A stretch of 64,000 nucleotides of DNA from Marivita sp046592965 (GTDB lineage Bacteria; Pseudomonadota; Alphaproteobacteria; Rhodobacterales; Rhodobacteraceae): positions 310,001-374,000 of the forward strand of contig NZ_JBISBV010000001.1 in NCBI RefSeq assembly GCF_046592965.1. Direction: 5' to 3'. This document shows positions 54,065 to 63,882 of the stretch, piece after piece. The translations under genes and the position numbers were made by a program. The notes beneath the pieces were generated by a model. That model did not search any database, was not told the origin of the DNA, and saw only the letters and a list, made by a program, of their open reading frames with translations. The first letter of the stretch is position 1. Each line of letters opens with the position of its first letter.

Positions 54065-55261
54065 ATGACGATCGCCGCCCGCCCCGGAACTCATTTGACA
54101 GTGCTGATGGTTCTTGGTCTGACCCATCTGCTGAACGATCTGATGCAATCCCTGATCCCGGCGGCGTATCCGATCCTGAAAGAGATCTATGACCTCGATT
54201 TCGTTCAGATCGGTGTCATAACCCTTACGTTCCAGATCGCGGGCGCAATGCTCCAACCGGTGATCGGCATGGCAACCGACCGTTACCCCGCGCCCTATTC
54301 CCCAGTCGTCGGCATGATGTTCACGCTGTCGGGCCTGTTCAGCCTCGCCTTTGCGCCAAGCTATGCGATGATCCTGGTGTCTGTCGCGCTGATCGGAATC
54401 GGATCGTCGATCTTTCACCCCGAAGCGACCCGTATGGCGCGCTATGCGGCCGGGCGAAATCAGGGCTTGGCACAGGGGATCTTTCAGGTTGGCGGACAGG
54501 CTGGCGGAGCTTTGGGTCCGGTCTTTGCCGCATTGATCATCGTGCCCTGGGGGCAGCCCAGCCTCGCGTGGTTCGCGTTGACCGCGCTATTGGCGATGCT
54601 GCTGCTGACGTGGATCGGCAGCAAGCAAAACCAGATCAGGGCCGAATTCACTGCAATGCGTGCGCGGGGGAAGGCGAGTACCGAAACCACCAGTCACGCC
54701 GCAGCGACCATCGCGATCGGGCTTGTCGTGCTGACTTTCCTGATGTTCACCAAGAATTTCTACAGCGAAAGTTTCCGCTCGTTTTATACGTTCTACCTGA
54801 TCGAACGCTTCGGCCTCAGCATCCCTGCCTCGCAGATGATGCTCTTTCTGTTCCTGCTCGCCGCGGCTGTCGGGGTCTTAATCGGCGGTATCATCGGCGA
54901 CCGGATCGGGCGTTATCGCATCATCTGGATCTCGGTTCTTGGCCCATTGCCGCTGACCCTGATCCTTCCTTATGCGGATCTGTTCTGGACCGGGGTTCTG
55001 ACAGTGATGATCAACCTGATCATGGCCAGCGCCTTTGCTTCGATCCTGATCTACGCGATTGATCTGCTGCCGAACCGGATTGGCCTGATCGGGGGGTTGT
55101 TCTACGGGCTGAACTTCGGACTCAGCGGTGTCGCCGCCGCCTTTCTGGGAATCCTTGCCGACAGCTACGGGGTGGAAACTGTTTTCTGGTTCTGCTCTTT
55201 CCTGCCACTTGCAGGATTGGCCACATGGTTTCTTCCGCGAATAAACGACGAGCCAGACTAG
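54065..55261 (+). CDS. MFS transporter, Fsr (fosmidomycin-resistance-like) family
   Basis: 398 residues, 12 predicted helices. Fsr-type signatures THLLNDLMQSLIPAAYPILK in the first helix and GSSIFHPEATRMARYAAG after helix 4. IFQVGGQAGGALGP follows. Usually proton-driven exporters of drugs or metabolites. It sits 79 bases after the duplicated-protein gene and could be the tail of that operon. Its stop overlaps that of the convergent racemase gene by 4 bases. Confidence 0.9.
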   Translation: MTIAARPGTHLTVLMVLGLTHLLNDLMQSLIPAAYPILKEIYDLDFVQIGVITLTFQIAGAMLQPVIGMATDRYPAPYSPVVGMMFTLSGLFSLAFAPSYAMILVSVALIGIGSSIFHPEATRMARYAAGRNQGLAQGIFQVGGQAGGALGPVFAALIIVPWGQPSLAWFALTALLAMLLLTWIGSKQNQIRAEFTAMRARGKASTETTSHAAATIAIGLVVLTFLMFTKNFYSESFRSFYTFYLIERFGLSIPASQMMLFLFLLAAAVGVLIGGIIGDRIGRYRIIWISVLGPLPLTLILPYADLFWTGVLTVMINLIMASAFASILIYAIDLLPNRIGLIGGLFYGLNFGLSGVAAAFLGILADSYGVETVFWFCSFLPLAGLATWFLPRINDEPD

Positions 55262-55965
55262 GCCGGCATATCTGCGATCTCTCCAGAGGTTGAAAACCGC
55301 ACGGTCGCGGCCACCAAGACCTGCATCGCATCAAAAACCGGCACGATCGCTTTGATCTCCTTTGCCAAGAGCGAAAACTCGGTGCAACAGATGCAAATCA
55401 CGTCAGCGCCCTGATTTTCCATATCCGCCGAAACATCGCTCAGAATACGCGCGGCGCGTTTGGTTGGCCCCTCGGCCTTGATCGAGCGAATGGTTGCCAG
55501 CACCTGCTCGGCATCTTGTGCATAGACCGGCGTCATCCCCGCAGCGCGCAACGCTGGTTCGAATACGCCAACGCGCTGCAAGGCGGGCGACCCCAGCAGA
55601 CCAACCTTGCCTTTCGGGGCCAGACGCGCCGCCTCGGCACTGGCAAGATCAACCATGTTGAGAAACGGAACATCGGTCGCTGCGGACACCTGCGCCGCAT
55701 AATAATGCGCGGTATTGCACGGCATCACCAGCGCCTGCGCTCCGGCCGTCACAAGACGTGCAGCCATGTCGGCCAGGACCGGACCCGGGTCTTCGTCTCC
55801 GCCGTCAAGGATCGCCGAAATGCGGGATGGCACCTGCGTATTGTTGTCCACCAAAAGCGGCACATGATCAGCATCATCCCGCGCCGAGACCGCGCCAACG
55901 ACCTGCTGCATGAAATAAATCGTCGCTTCGGGGCCCATGCCGCCCAACACACCAACTGTTCGCAT
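55258..55965 (-). CDS. Aspartate/glutamate racemase family protein
   Basis: 235 residues. Opens with TVGVLGGMGPEATIYFMQQVV, the aspartate-racemase N-terminus. The two catalytic cysteines are in VMPCNTAHYYAAQV and ICICCTEFSLLAKE (two adjacent Cys). Predicted to interconvert L- and D-aspartate or a similar acid without cofactor. It stands alone between the MFS gene and an IS remnant. Confidence 0.88.
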   Translation of the reverse strand: MRTVGVLGGMGPEATIYFMQQVVGAVSARDDADHVPLLVDNNTQVPSRISAILDGGDEDPGPVLADMAARLVTAGAQALVMPCNTAHYYAAQVSAATDVPFLNMVDLASAEAARLAPKGKVGLLGSPALQRVGVFEPALRAAGMTPVYAQDAEQVLATIRSIKAEGPTKRAARILSDVSADMENQGADVICICCTEFSLLAKEIKAIVPVFDAMQVLVAATVRFSTSGEIADMPA

Positions 55966-56121
55966 CCTTGACCCCTGTTTGTAGCCTTTGCCCCCAGAAT
56001 ATTCCTTGTGTCTGCCATAGGCGCGCGGTCCTCAAGACCAAACGACAAAGCGATGCTCGCCGCACAAGCCGCCCATTGGCTGCCTGGGCCGGAATGGAAT
56101 GTCGAATTTGGCTCGACTGAG

Positions 56122-56553
56122 CTACTCCCCATTTATTGGACAGCATCTAGCGTAAATTAAGCTACTCTTTGCATCTGCTGATTTTTTTGCTTCGTTTCGC
56201 CGCCAGTAGATCACAGCGGGTGGTTTGCCGCCAAGGGCGGAATGCGGGCGCTTATGGTTGTAGAAGTCGATCCACTTCCTGACGCCTGCCTTCGCCTCTG
56301 ATCCGGTTTCCCAGGCATGCAGGTAGACGCATTCATACTTCAAAGACCGCCAGAGACGCTCGACAAAGATGTTGTCGAGGAAGCGGCCGTTGCCGTCCAT
56401 CGAGATGCGCACGCCGGATCGCCGAAGCCGGTCTGTCCACGCAAAGGACGTGAACTGGCTGCCCTGATCCGTATTCATGATTTCTGGCGGGCCAAACTTG
56501 TGAATGGCTTCATTCAGCGCATCGACGCAAGTTTCAGGGGGTCGCACAGTCAA
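56122..56553 (-). pseudogene. IS3-family transposase (OrfB) fragment
   Basis: 143 codons covering only the C-terminal part of the rve integrase core: NTDQGSQFTSFAWTDRL, then GRFLDNIFVERLWRSLKYE with the catalytic Glu, and FYNHKRPHSALGGKPPAVIYW. The first Asp of the DDE triad and the whole N-terminal half and OrfA are missing; a stop codon lies just upstream. The transposon end is probably near 56118, where TGAGCTACTCCCC resembles an IS3-type terminal repeat. An old, immobile remnant. Confidence 0.9.
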
Positions 56554-57125
56554 CCCGATAGTTTTTTAGCGCCAAGCAGCTAGGCGCCGCAAGTTCACCC
56601 CCCAAGGATAGCCTTTTCATCCCCTTCTAGGTTGACTTACTCAAAACCCCTTCCGTGATCTGGCCTGTGTACGGTAATGGGGATGCCCTCCCCGGCACTC
56701 GCGTCCCCCCATGCCATGCCCGTGAGCTAGAATGCTCTGAGAAGTATCCCGTTTGTCACACAGATAGCTATCGTCGTGATTCATATTTGTAGGCCCCCAG
56801 TCGGATGAGATCGCGCTGACGGCTTCAATAGCCCTGTACGACTCTCTGAGGACTCCTGAGGGGCATACCTTTCAAGGCACCCTGATTAGGATACTCCATG
56901 ATCGACCACGAAAGGCCCGTGTCCGTGGACCGTAGCACAAATCGTCTAACAAAATGCTCCTATTGACCGTGAATCCACGGAACTGGTAGGCCTTGTTTTG
57001 CTGATGCAAGCAGCGTGTCTGTACCGAATTTGTGCCTGAACCCGGAACCAAACCCATGTCCTGTCCAGACTTCACCCGGACAATGCACGGAAACCAGTCC
57101 CTTCAGCGGCACCACATGTTCCGGT
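56554..57125. other. Non-coding, degraded junction next to the IS remnant
   Basis: About 570 bases with no convincing gene. It is visibly less GC-rich in places than its surroundings. Short frames exist (for example about 67 codons on the minus strand at 56872-57075), but none has a recognisable motif or Roseobacter-like codon use. Likely relic DNA left by insertion and deletion; it separates the metabolic cassettes from the glycan block. Confidence 0.55.
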
Positions 57126-59333
57126 TCATCCCAACGCCTTCAACCCGGTGCGCACTGCGCGGTTCGGGTTTTGCTGTAGGATGTATTCGCCCAGCGTTTT
57201 GGCAAGCGCGGTATGCCCTTTATCGAGCGCCCGGTTGAACAACTCGCGTTGATAGCGCGGAAAGCTGCGTCGGGTGCGCAGCATTTGGTAATACGCTTCG
57301 CTGGTGAGCGTGCCGTTCAACGCGCCGAGGATGATCGGGCTGAGGATACCCATCTGGTTGAGCGAACTGCCCAAGCGGTGACCCAGCAGCGGGGCACGCA
57401 GGTTTTGAACGTTCTTGTTGGTGAAGCGCGCCGCATGCTGCGCGTCAAGAGGCTCGTAGGGATCGAACAGGATCGACACGCGATTGGCCGCCTTGCTGAC
57501 CTTCGCAGCATCGCCATAGCGCCCGCTGAAATCACGATCCCAGACCACCTTGTAACGCGTCTCCCAGGGGACCACCGACTTATCGACGGTCGATTGCGGT
57601 GAAATCGCCACCACGTCGCACCCCGGCGCCGCGGGCGAGAACGCACAAGCGGCATAACCGCCCATCGACGCCCCGTAAAACACCACACGTTTGAACTGTT
57701 CGAAAAACCCCGATGCCTTGAGATCGTCGAACTGGTCATAGACCCAAGGTTCGCGATACCATGTCCAGCCGCCCGCCAGAACGCCCAGCATCGACCATCC
57801 CTGATCCTCGATAAAGCTGTACCCCCAGGGCCGGCGGTCCTCGCGCTTCGTCATCGCGATATCGAGATTGTCGAAAGTGACGACCAATGTCTCCGGATCG
57901 CGCGGCACATAGAGAAAGCTGTGGCCATTCGTGCCGGGTCTGTACCAGCCATCCTTGCCCGCAAGTCCGGTCGCAATCTCGTCCCAGCTTTCATCCGCCA
58001 CTGGCTCTGGGGGTTTCGGCGTCACGCAGATGCGGGTGATGTGCTGACCGTCTTCCTCACGTGTCGAAAGCGGAGTGTTGCTGCCATAGACCTTGAGAAA
58101 CGGGAACGCGCCGGACCCGCGCCGCACGTCCATGAACACTCGCGTGTCGGAATGGATGCACCGTTGCAGAAACGGCTCGAGAAATGGCACTTTCCAACGG
58201 TCACCAAACCCTTGCAGATTGCACAGCACATCAACCGGGCGCAGGGCGTTTTCGGAACGAACGACTCTGATCCGGTCGGCATCCACCTCGTTCGCTGTCA
58301 GAAAGGCGATGTAATCTGCAAGCCACGGCTGATCGTCGTCCTTGAATTTCGCACGCCGATTGGTGTTCACCAGATGAATGTCGCAATCGAACCGATGATG
58401 CAGCGCCAGAACGAAACTGCGCGCCGTGCCGGCAAGGTCGGCCACGCTGCTCACCTCGGCAAGATCCAGATGGTCGATCAGGGCGCCATCGAACGTCGCG
58501 GTGCCGCGCCCCTTGATCGGGGCAAGCGCGGGGGTGATTTTGTGCTCCTGCACCAGGCGTTCAAGGTAGGATCCTTTCGGCGGCAAGCCGTCGTGCAACT
58601 TGCCCAATTGCCGCTTGTTCGACGCCCAGAGATGCAGGGCGGTCGTCTCGTCGGTGATCAACCCTTCGGCCAGCTCCGCTCGACGCATGAACTTGGTCCG
58701 TTCGCGAAAGGTAATCGGATAAAACGCGTTGAGTGGCTGGACATGATGCTCCAGCCCAAGCTCATGCACATAATTTGTGACCATCATGGGGCCCCACACA
58801 CCCCAAGGCTGTTGCGTGACATGGACCGGCTTGCCCTTGTCGGCCTTCTTGCGCATCTCGGCCTGGCGCTTTTTCGGCAAGAAGGGCGCGATAGAGTAAC
58901 GGTCGTCGGTAAATGCCAGCATCTGCCGCAAGGCTTCGCTGTCTGACGGCAGCCCCAGAATAGCGTTATTCACCCGGTGCTCGCCCGGCAGTTCATAACC
59001 GAAGACATAATCGCTGTCATACGTCATCGGGCGATGACAATAGACATCCGTATCCACCCAGATCATGCCGGGGTTCTGGTGGATCATGTGCAGGCGAAAC
59101 CAGTCGGCAAACAGCGCGAAACTGTTCTTTTGCTCGTATTTGATAAAGTCGTCCGTGTCGATGATCTCGCGCCCGTCGCGGCGTATCACCCCATCCGGAA
59201 CGTTGGGAATATCCTCATAGCTGAACAGCGTGATCTTCTGGCCCTTGTCCACAAAGGATTTGAGGCAAAGCTGTTCCATCCAGCTAAGCGGCCCGCCGAT
59301 CCAGAGTGTTCCGACCTCGCGTGTGCGTGGCAT
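57126..59333 (-). CDS. Glycosyltransferase fused to an alpha/beta-hydrolase-like domain
   Basis: 735 residues. The N-terminal domain (about 1-290) is a DXD-containing glycosyltransferase of the Gly_transf_sug/capsule type: LWIGGPLSWMEQLCLKSF and IWVDTDVYC with DTD at 94-96. A middle region of about 150 residues has no match I know. The C-terminal part looks like an alpha/beta hydrolase: nucleophile Ser556 in YGASMGGYAA, possible Asp624 (SILFDPYEPLD) and His652 (LLGHRLG). The start at 59333 has GAGGA; the longer frame is not needed. Probably makes or edits a surface polysaccharide; the fusion role is inference. Confidence 0.8.
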   Translation of the reverse strand: MPRTREVGTLWIGGPLSWMEQLCLKSFVDKGQKITLFSYEDIPNVPDGVIRRDGREIIDTDDFIKYEQKNSFALFADWFRLHMIHQNPGMIWVDTDVYCHRPMTYDSDYVFGYELPGEHRVNNAILGLPSDSEALRQMLAFTDDRYSIAPFLPKKRQAEMRKKADKGKPVHVTQQPWGVWGPMMVTNYVHELGLEHHVQPLNAFYPITFRERTKFMRRAELAEGLITDETTALHLWASNKRQLGKLHDGLPPKGSYLERLVQEHKITPALAPIKGRGTATFDGALIDHLDLAEVSSVADLAGTARSFVLALHHRFDCDIHLVNTNRRAKFKDDDQPWLADYIAFLTANEVDADRIRVVRSENALRPVDVLCNLQGFGDRWKVPFLEPFLQRCIHSDTRVFMDVRRGSGAFPFLKVYGSNTPLSTREEDGQHITRICVTPKPPEPVADESWDEIATGLAGKDGWYRPGTNGHSFLYVPRDPETLVVTFDNLDIAMTKREDRRPWGYSFIEDQGWSMLGVLAGGWTWYREPWVYDQFDDLKASGFFEQFKRVVFYGASMGGYAACAFSPAAPGCDVVAISPQSTVDKSVVPWETRYKVVWDRDFSGRYGDAAKVSKAANRVSILFDPYEPLDAQHAARFTNKNVQNLRAPLLGHRLGSSLNQMGILSPIILGALNGTLTSEAYYQMLRTRRSFPRYQRELFNRALDKGHTALAKTLGEYILQQNPNRAVRTGLKALG

Positions 59334-59552
59334 CTGCAAGTCCTCAATCGCGCCAGCCTCGTGATGATGGGCGGCGTCGTGACACAAGTGTTACGCAGAT
59401 TGCCGCGTTTTGGGTAGCCTGCGTGAATTCTGACTCAGTTTTTGCGGCATTCGTGCCTTTGCGGCCATGTCGCTTGCACGTCATAGCGACGCCGCGTTAA
59501 TTTTTGGAAAAACAGAACAATAAAGCGGGCCACGACGTCCGATCATGGGGCA

Positions 59553-60524
59553 ATGATGAGCAACGAGAGTTTCACAGTCGTCTCGACGATGAAGAACGAG
59601 GGTCCGTATATCCTCGATTGGGTGGCGCATTACAAAACACTCGGTTTCGATCACATTCTGGTCTGCACCAATGACTGTACCGATCCCACGGTCGAGATCC
59701 TGTTGCGATTGCAGGAGATGGGGCTGGTCACGCAGCATGACACCATCGTGCGCAAGGCCGGCATCCACCGCAGCGCGCTGCGGCAAGCCAGCCGACGCTA
59801 TGATGTCGTGATGAATGCCAAATGGGTTTTTGTCTGCGATGTCGATGAATACCTGAACATTCACCTGGGAGACGGGTCGGTTCAGTCGCTCGTTGATGGG
59901 TCAGGCGAGGATGCCGATGTGATCTCGGTTCCCTGGCGCATCTTCGGCCCATCGGGAATCGAGAAGTTTGCCGACAAGCCCGTGACGCAACAGTTCAGGA
60001 TGGCAGAACTTGAATGGGATGCGGACACCCGCCCCGAGACCGGCAAATTCGTCAAATCACTCTACACCAACCAGCATAAATTCCAGCGCATGGGGCTGCA
60101 CGCGCCGGTGTCGCTTGAAGACCATCTCCACGACACGCGCCGCGTCTTGCCCGGCGGAACAGACTATATCGTCAACGGAGAGCGTACCGATGCGCCACCG
60201 CTTTTCACCGATGCGCAGGTCAATCACTACGCGCTCCGTTCAATGGACAGCTTCCTCGTCAAGCGCGCGCGCGGACGCGCCAATCATTCGCATCACGTTC
60301 TGGGAATGGAGTACTGGGATCGATTCAATCTCAACGATGAAAAAGATATGTCAATCGACCGCTACAAGACCAAAACCGCTAAGCTGGTGAAGGAATTAAA
60401 GGCCGATCCGGTGCTGAAAGACCTGCACGCCCGCGCCGTCGACTGGCACAAACGCAAAGCCGCTTCGCTCCGCATGGACCCTGAAATGGACGGGTTGGTC
60501 GAAGGTCTGAAGGCCGCCTTGTGA
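59553..60524 (+). CDS. Glycosyltransferase, GT2-like (Glyco_tranf_2_4)
   Basis: 323 residues. SNESFTVVSTMKNEGPYILD, YKTLGFDHILVCTNDCTDPT and VFVCDVDEYLNIH with the DVDE metal/sugar-nucleotide motif. C-terminal NHYALRSMDSFLVKRARGRAN is shared with the larger protein at 61585. No signal peptide or membrane helix, so probably cytosolic or peripheral. Transfers a sugar in surface glycan synthesis; donor and acceptor unknown. Two ATGs in tandem at 59553 and 59556. Confidence 0.88.
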   Translation: MMSNESFTVVSTMKNEGPYILDWVAHYKTLGFDHILVCTNDCTDPTVEILLRLQEMGLVTQHDTIVRKAGIHRSALRQASRRYDVVMNAKWVFVCDVDEYLNIHLGDGSVQSLVDGSGEDADVISVPWRIFGPSGIEKFADKPVTQQFRMAELEWDADTRPETGKFVKSLYTNQHKFQRMGLHAPVSLEDHLHDTRRVLPGGTDYIVNGERTDAPPLFTDAQVNHYALRSMDSFLVKRARGRANHSHHVLGMEYWDRFNLNDEKDMSIDRYKTKTAKLVKELKADPVLKDLHARAVDWHKRKAASLRMDPEMDGLVEGLKAAL

Positions 60525-60582
60525 AAATCAGACACCCTCGGCCCAAGCGTTGTCGTTACCGCCGTGCAACCCTACTTGCCGC

Positions 60583-61329
60583 TCACTGCGCCGTAGTCTG
60601 CCACCGGTTCACATAATCTGTTTGATAGACCTTTGTATTCGCCGATTGCGCCTTCATGGGCTTTCGAACGGCATAGTTGAGAATGATGCCACCGGGCGAA
60701 AGGTCACCCGATAAGCGCGGGCGCGCGCCTGTTTCGTTGGGGTTGGTGGTTGTGACCACCTTGTGCGCATACATCGGCATCAATGGCTGTAATACACACT
60801 GCAATACGGTGTAATTCATGGTCTTTTCCCAAAAGCCATACACCATCTCCGGGTTGATTTGATAAAAGGAATGATTGACCCAGTTATTGCAGGGAGAGTG
60901 GCCAATCAATACGCCGCCGGGTTTCAGCATCTTGTGAATGTTGCGGTACGCCGTCGGGAGGTCGAATATGTGTTCGCACGTGCCTCCGTCGTAAATCACA
61001 TCGAACTTGCGCTCGAGCGCTCTCGGCAGCTTGTCGCCAAGGTCCTGTATGATGCTCGCGTTCTCAAAGTCGGAGAAATCGATGGACTCGACTTTGGAGA
61101 ACCCGATCTTCCTGAAGAACGTTTCCGAATATTCATCGTCGGAATTGGCCAATTCCTCTTCGGTCACGCCGGGGAAATAGGTTTCCAGTGTCTTTTCGAA
61201 GAGCGCCGCAGACCGTTTGCGCCGTTTTCCGACCCAGCGTTGTCGTCCCAACATCGCAATCGAACCGGACAGGTCGTTGTCCTTGACCGTCTCGATAAGA
61301 CGCGCCGCAAGAGTATCGGGGAGAGCCAT
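60583..61329 (-). CDS. SAM-dependent methyltransferase-like protein
   Basis: 248 residues from ATG 61329 (AAGG site). Central DVIYDGGTCEHIFDLPTAYRN and LKPGGVLIGHSPCNNW fit a class I methyltransferase post-motif region. The N-terminal SAM loop is atypical (SIAMLGRQRWVGKR; no clear G-x-G-x-G), so SAM binding is likely but not certain. Lies between two glycosyltransferase genes on the opposite strand, so it may methylate a glycan or lipid precursor. Confidence 0.72.
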   Translation of the reverse strand: MALPDTLAARLIETVKDNDLSGSIAMLGRQRWVGKRRKRSAALFEKTLETYFPGVTEEELANSDDEYSETFFRKIGFSKVESIDFSDFENASIIQDLGDKLPRALERKFDVIYDGGTCEHIFDLPTAYRNIHKMLKPGGVLIGHSPCNNWVNHSFYQINPEMVYGFWEKTMNYTVLQCVLQPLMPMYAHKVVTTTNPNETGARPRLSGDLSPGGIILNYAVRKPMKAQSANTKVYQTDYVNRWQTTAQ

Positions 61330-61584
61330 CAACCGCACCTTCTCAACATTCTGACGTCTGACGCGCCGATTGCGTGCCAGATTACACGCAACGGACTGCC
61401 AGCGCACAGATTTTCCGTTCTGTTGGTTTAAATGTTGCAAACGTCTGTGACCCGTTTGCACGCGTCAGCGCCACAGATCCCCTTTCATTACAAAGACCTT
61501 TCCGCTAGCAATTGTTGTCAAAACAAGAAGATACTAACCTTCAGGCGTTGGAATTTCCGGGCGTCCGAGGTGACGGGGCATAAC

Positions 61585-63816
61585 ATGGAACGCGTGATCA
61601 CCCGACGTTTGGCGGGGCGCCGAACCGGCGCTTTCACGGTGTTGGATGCAGTCAGACACCAGCATGGCGATGAACAGCGCGTCACGCTGTTTTTCGCCGC
61701 GGGCACTGATGTTGCTGCGTTGTCGCCTGTCAACAATGACAGCGGAATATCGGTGCAAAGCGTCGCTGGCGCGCCGTGTGTGACCTATGTCAAAGGTATC
61801 TCACCCGAGTTTGGCGAGCACGAAACGGACATTGTCTCTGACGCAGAGTTGCATCTCTTCGAAGGCAAGAATGCTATCGCCGCTGTCCGGAACGGCGAAG
61901 ATGCCGATGTGGTTGCGCTGTGGCTTGCGCATCATGTCAGAACCCAAGACCTTCAGGCCGCGTTGATCGTCGACAGAGCCGAGCCTGTTTCGTCCGAGGC
62001 GTTTGCCAGCACGCTTGAGGACAGGATCGCGGCGCTGGATCTGTCATGCCGCGTGCTTGTGCTGTCCAGTGAGCTTCCGCTGGGCAAGCCTGACACCCCG
62101 CCCGAGGCGCACCCGATCTGCGTGCCGGAGGCTCCCGGTAAAGACCGGATGGAGCCGCCGGAGCCATCGCCGTGGGATGCCCCATTGGGGGAGATGTCGC
62201 TTTACGAAATCCTGCGCACGCGATTTCTGGCCGACGCGCGGGCGGTGGCAAATCTTGATGTGCACGACCTGATCCCCATTGACATCCCCAATATATTCGA
62301 CAGCGCAGTGACGGCCGAGGGTGGTGTGATCGCTCTGGTCGGGCGGCACTGCTATCCGTGGCGGGTGCGAAAGGACCAGCCGACTGTCTTTGCCGATCAT
62401 GTCTGTGTCCAGTTTGACGCGACAAGCGGGCGGCAGCGCTGGTGCATCGCTCCTGCCAAAGCGCCGCAGAATGCCGTGTGGCGGATGATCCGGATCGGCA
62501 ACGCAGTCCCGGATCGCTCCCGAACCCAGTTGTTCTACCGCCACATGGCGCTTCGTCACCCAACACCGTCGATCTCCAAGATCGTGCCCAAGACCTCGCT
62601 GATCGAGCATCCGCCGCTCCTGGACATGTCGCAGCAGTACTGGGGGCACAAGCCGGTCCGGATGCCCGAACTTGAACCGGACGCAATCGCCAAGGGAAAG
62701 GGCCGCCGGGCGATTGTCACCACGATGAAGAACGAAGGCCCGTTCATCCTTGAATGGCTGGCCTACCACCGCGCCATCGGGTTTGACGATATTCTGGTCT
62801 ACACCAATGACTGCACCGATGGCACCGACACGATGCTGAAGATGTTGCAGGAAAAAGGCCTGGTGCAGCACCGCGAAAACCCGTTCCGCGACAGCGGACT
62901 GAAGCCGCAGCACGCGGCCTTGCAGGCGTCCGAAGATGAGCCGGTGATAAAGACTGCCAAATGGGTGACCTGCATTGATGTCGATGAGTTCATCAACATC
63001 AAGACCGGTGACGGCACGCTGGACGCGCTGTTCGCCGCCGTTCCCGATGCCAACATGATCGCGATGACGTGGCGGTTGTTCGGCAATAACGATGTGCATG
63101 AATTCAAAGACCAGCCCATTACCGAGCAGTTCCTGCGATCCGCGCCGGAATTTGCCCGCAAGCCGCATCAGGCCTGGGGGTTCAAGACGTTGTTTCAGAA
63201 TATCGGATTGTTCAAGAAGCTGGGTGTGCACCGCCCCAAGGGGCTCAACCCGCAGCTTTGGGAGGAGATCAACTGGGTTAACGGTTCGGGTCAGCCCTTG
63301 CCGCGCGAGATGTATCGCAACGGATGGCGCTCCACGACCGAGACCTATGGCTATGATCTGGTGCAACTCAATCACTACGCCGTACGCTCGGCCGAAAGCT
63401 TCCTCGTCAAGCGCGATCGCGGGCGGGTGAACCATGTGGATCGCGATCAGGGGCTCGCCTATTGGTTCCGCATGAACAACAACGCCGAGGAGGAGCGTTC
63501 GATCCAGAATAGGCTTGGGATGATGAAAGCCGAGATGGCGAGACTGCTGGAAGATCCGGACATTCAGGCAGCGCATGACGCGGCCGTTGCGTCACATCGC
63601 GAGAAGATTGACGCGTTGAAGGCAACCGAAAACTATGCGGCGTTTTATGCGGATTTGACGGGAAAGCGCTTGGAAACGCTGTCGCGCTTGCACGCTCATT
63701 TCGGATCGAACGTGTTTCTATCCGGTCCGGGCGTGGTGCCTGACGACGTGATGGGGCAAGATCCTGACCAGGACTGGTTTTTCACCGTTGATGATGTTGA
63801 TGAAACTGCCCACTAG
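61585..63816 (+). CDS. Large glycosyltransferase with uncharacterised N-terminal domain
   Basis: 743 residues. The C-terminal half (from about residue 370) is a Glyco_tranf_2_4 glycosyltransferase related to the 59553 product: AIVTTMKNEGPFILEWLAYH, VYTNDCTDGTD, TCIDVDEFINIKTGDG and NHYAVRSAESFLVKRDRGRVN. The N-terminal 370 residues have no family I can name; they contain LVGRHCYPWRVRKDQ and CVQFDATSGRQRWCI, which look like a beta-rich domain. Start at 61585; the frame opens further upstream but overlaps the divergent gene. A hairpin terminator follows. Confidence 0.82.
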   Translation: MERVITRRLAGRRTGAFTVLDAVRHQHGDEQRVTLFFAAGTDVAALSPVNNDSGISVQSVAGAPCVTYVKGISPEFGEHETDIVSDAELHLFEGKNAIAAVRNGEDADVVALWLAHHVRTQDLQAALIVDRAEPVSSEAFASTLEDRIAALDLSCRVLVLSSELPLGKPDTPPEAHPICVPEAPGKDRMEPPEPSPWDAPLGEMSLYEILRTRFLADARAVANLDVHDLIPIDIPNIFDSAVTAEGGVIALVGRHCYPWRVRKDQPTVFADHVCVQFDATSGRQRWCIAPAKAPQNAVWRMIRIGNAVPDRSRTQLFYRHMALRHPTPSISKIVPKTSLIEHPPLLDMSQQYWGHKPVRMPELEPDAIAKGKGRRAIVTTMKNEGPFILEWLAYHRAIGFDDILVYTNDCTDGTDTMLKMLQEKGLVQHRENPFRDSGLKPQHAALQASEDEPVIKTAKWVTCIDVDEFINIKTGDGTLDALFAAVPDANMIAMTWRLFGNNDVHEFKDQPITEQFLRSAPEFARKPHQAWGFKTLFQNIGLFKKLGVHRPKGLNPQLWEEINWVNGSGQPLPREMYRNGWRSTTETYGYDLVQLNHYAVRSAESFLVKRDRGRVNHVDRDQGLAYWFRMNNNAEEERSIQNRLGMMKAEMARLLEDPDIQAAHDAAVASHREKIDALKATENYAAFYADLTGKRLETLSRLHAHFGSNVFLSGPGVVPDDVMGQDPDQDWFFTVDDVDETAH

Positions 63817-63882
63817 GGCATCCCTGATCTGAACGCCTGCAACCGGCTCGCAGAGGCGCAGCGCTGCTCCGGTGTTATTTGA

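Noticed and set aside
56872..57075. 67-codon minus-strand frame in the degraded region
   Set aside because: No recognisable motif, no ribosome site and unusual composition; not annotated as a gene.
62044..63576. 510-codon minus-strand frame
   Set aside because: Antisense to the glycosyltransferase domain of 61585-63816, whose motifs are unambiguous.
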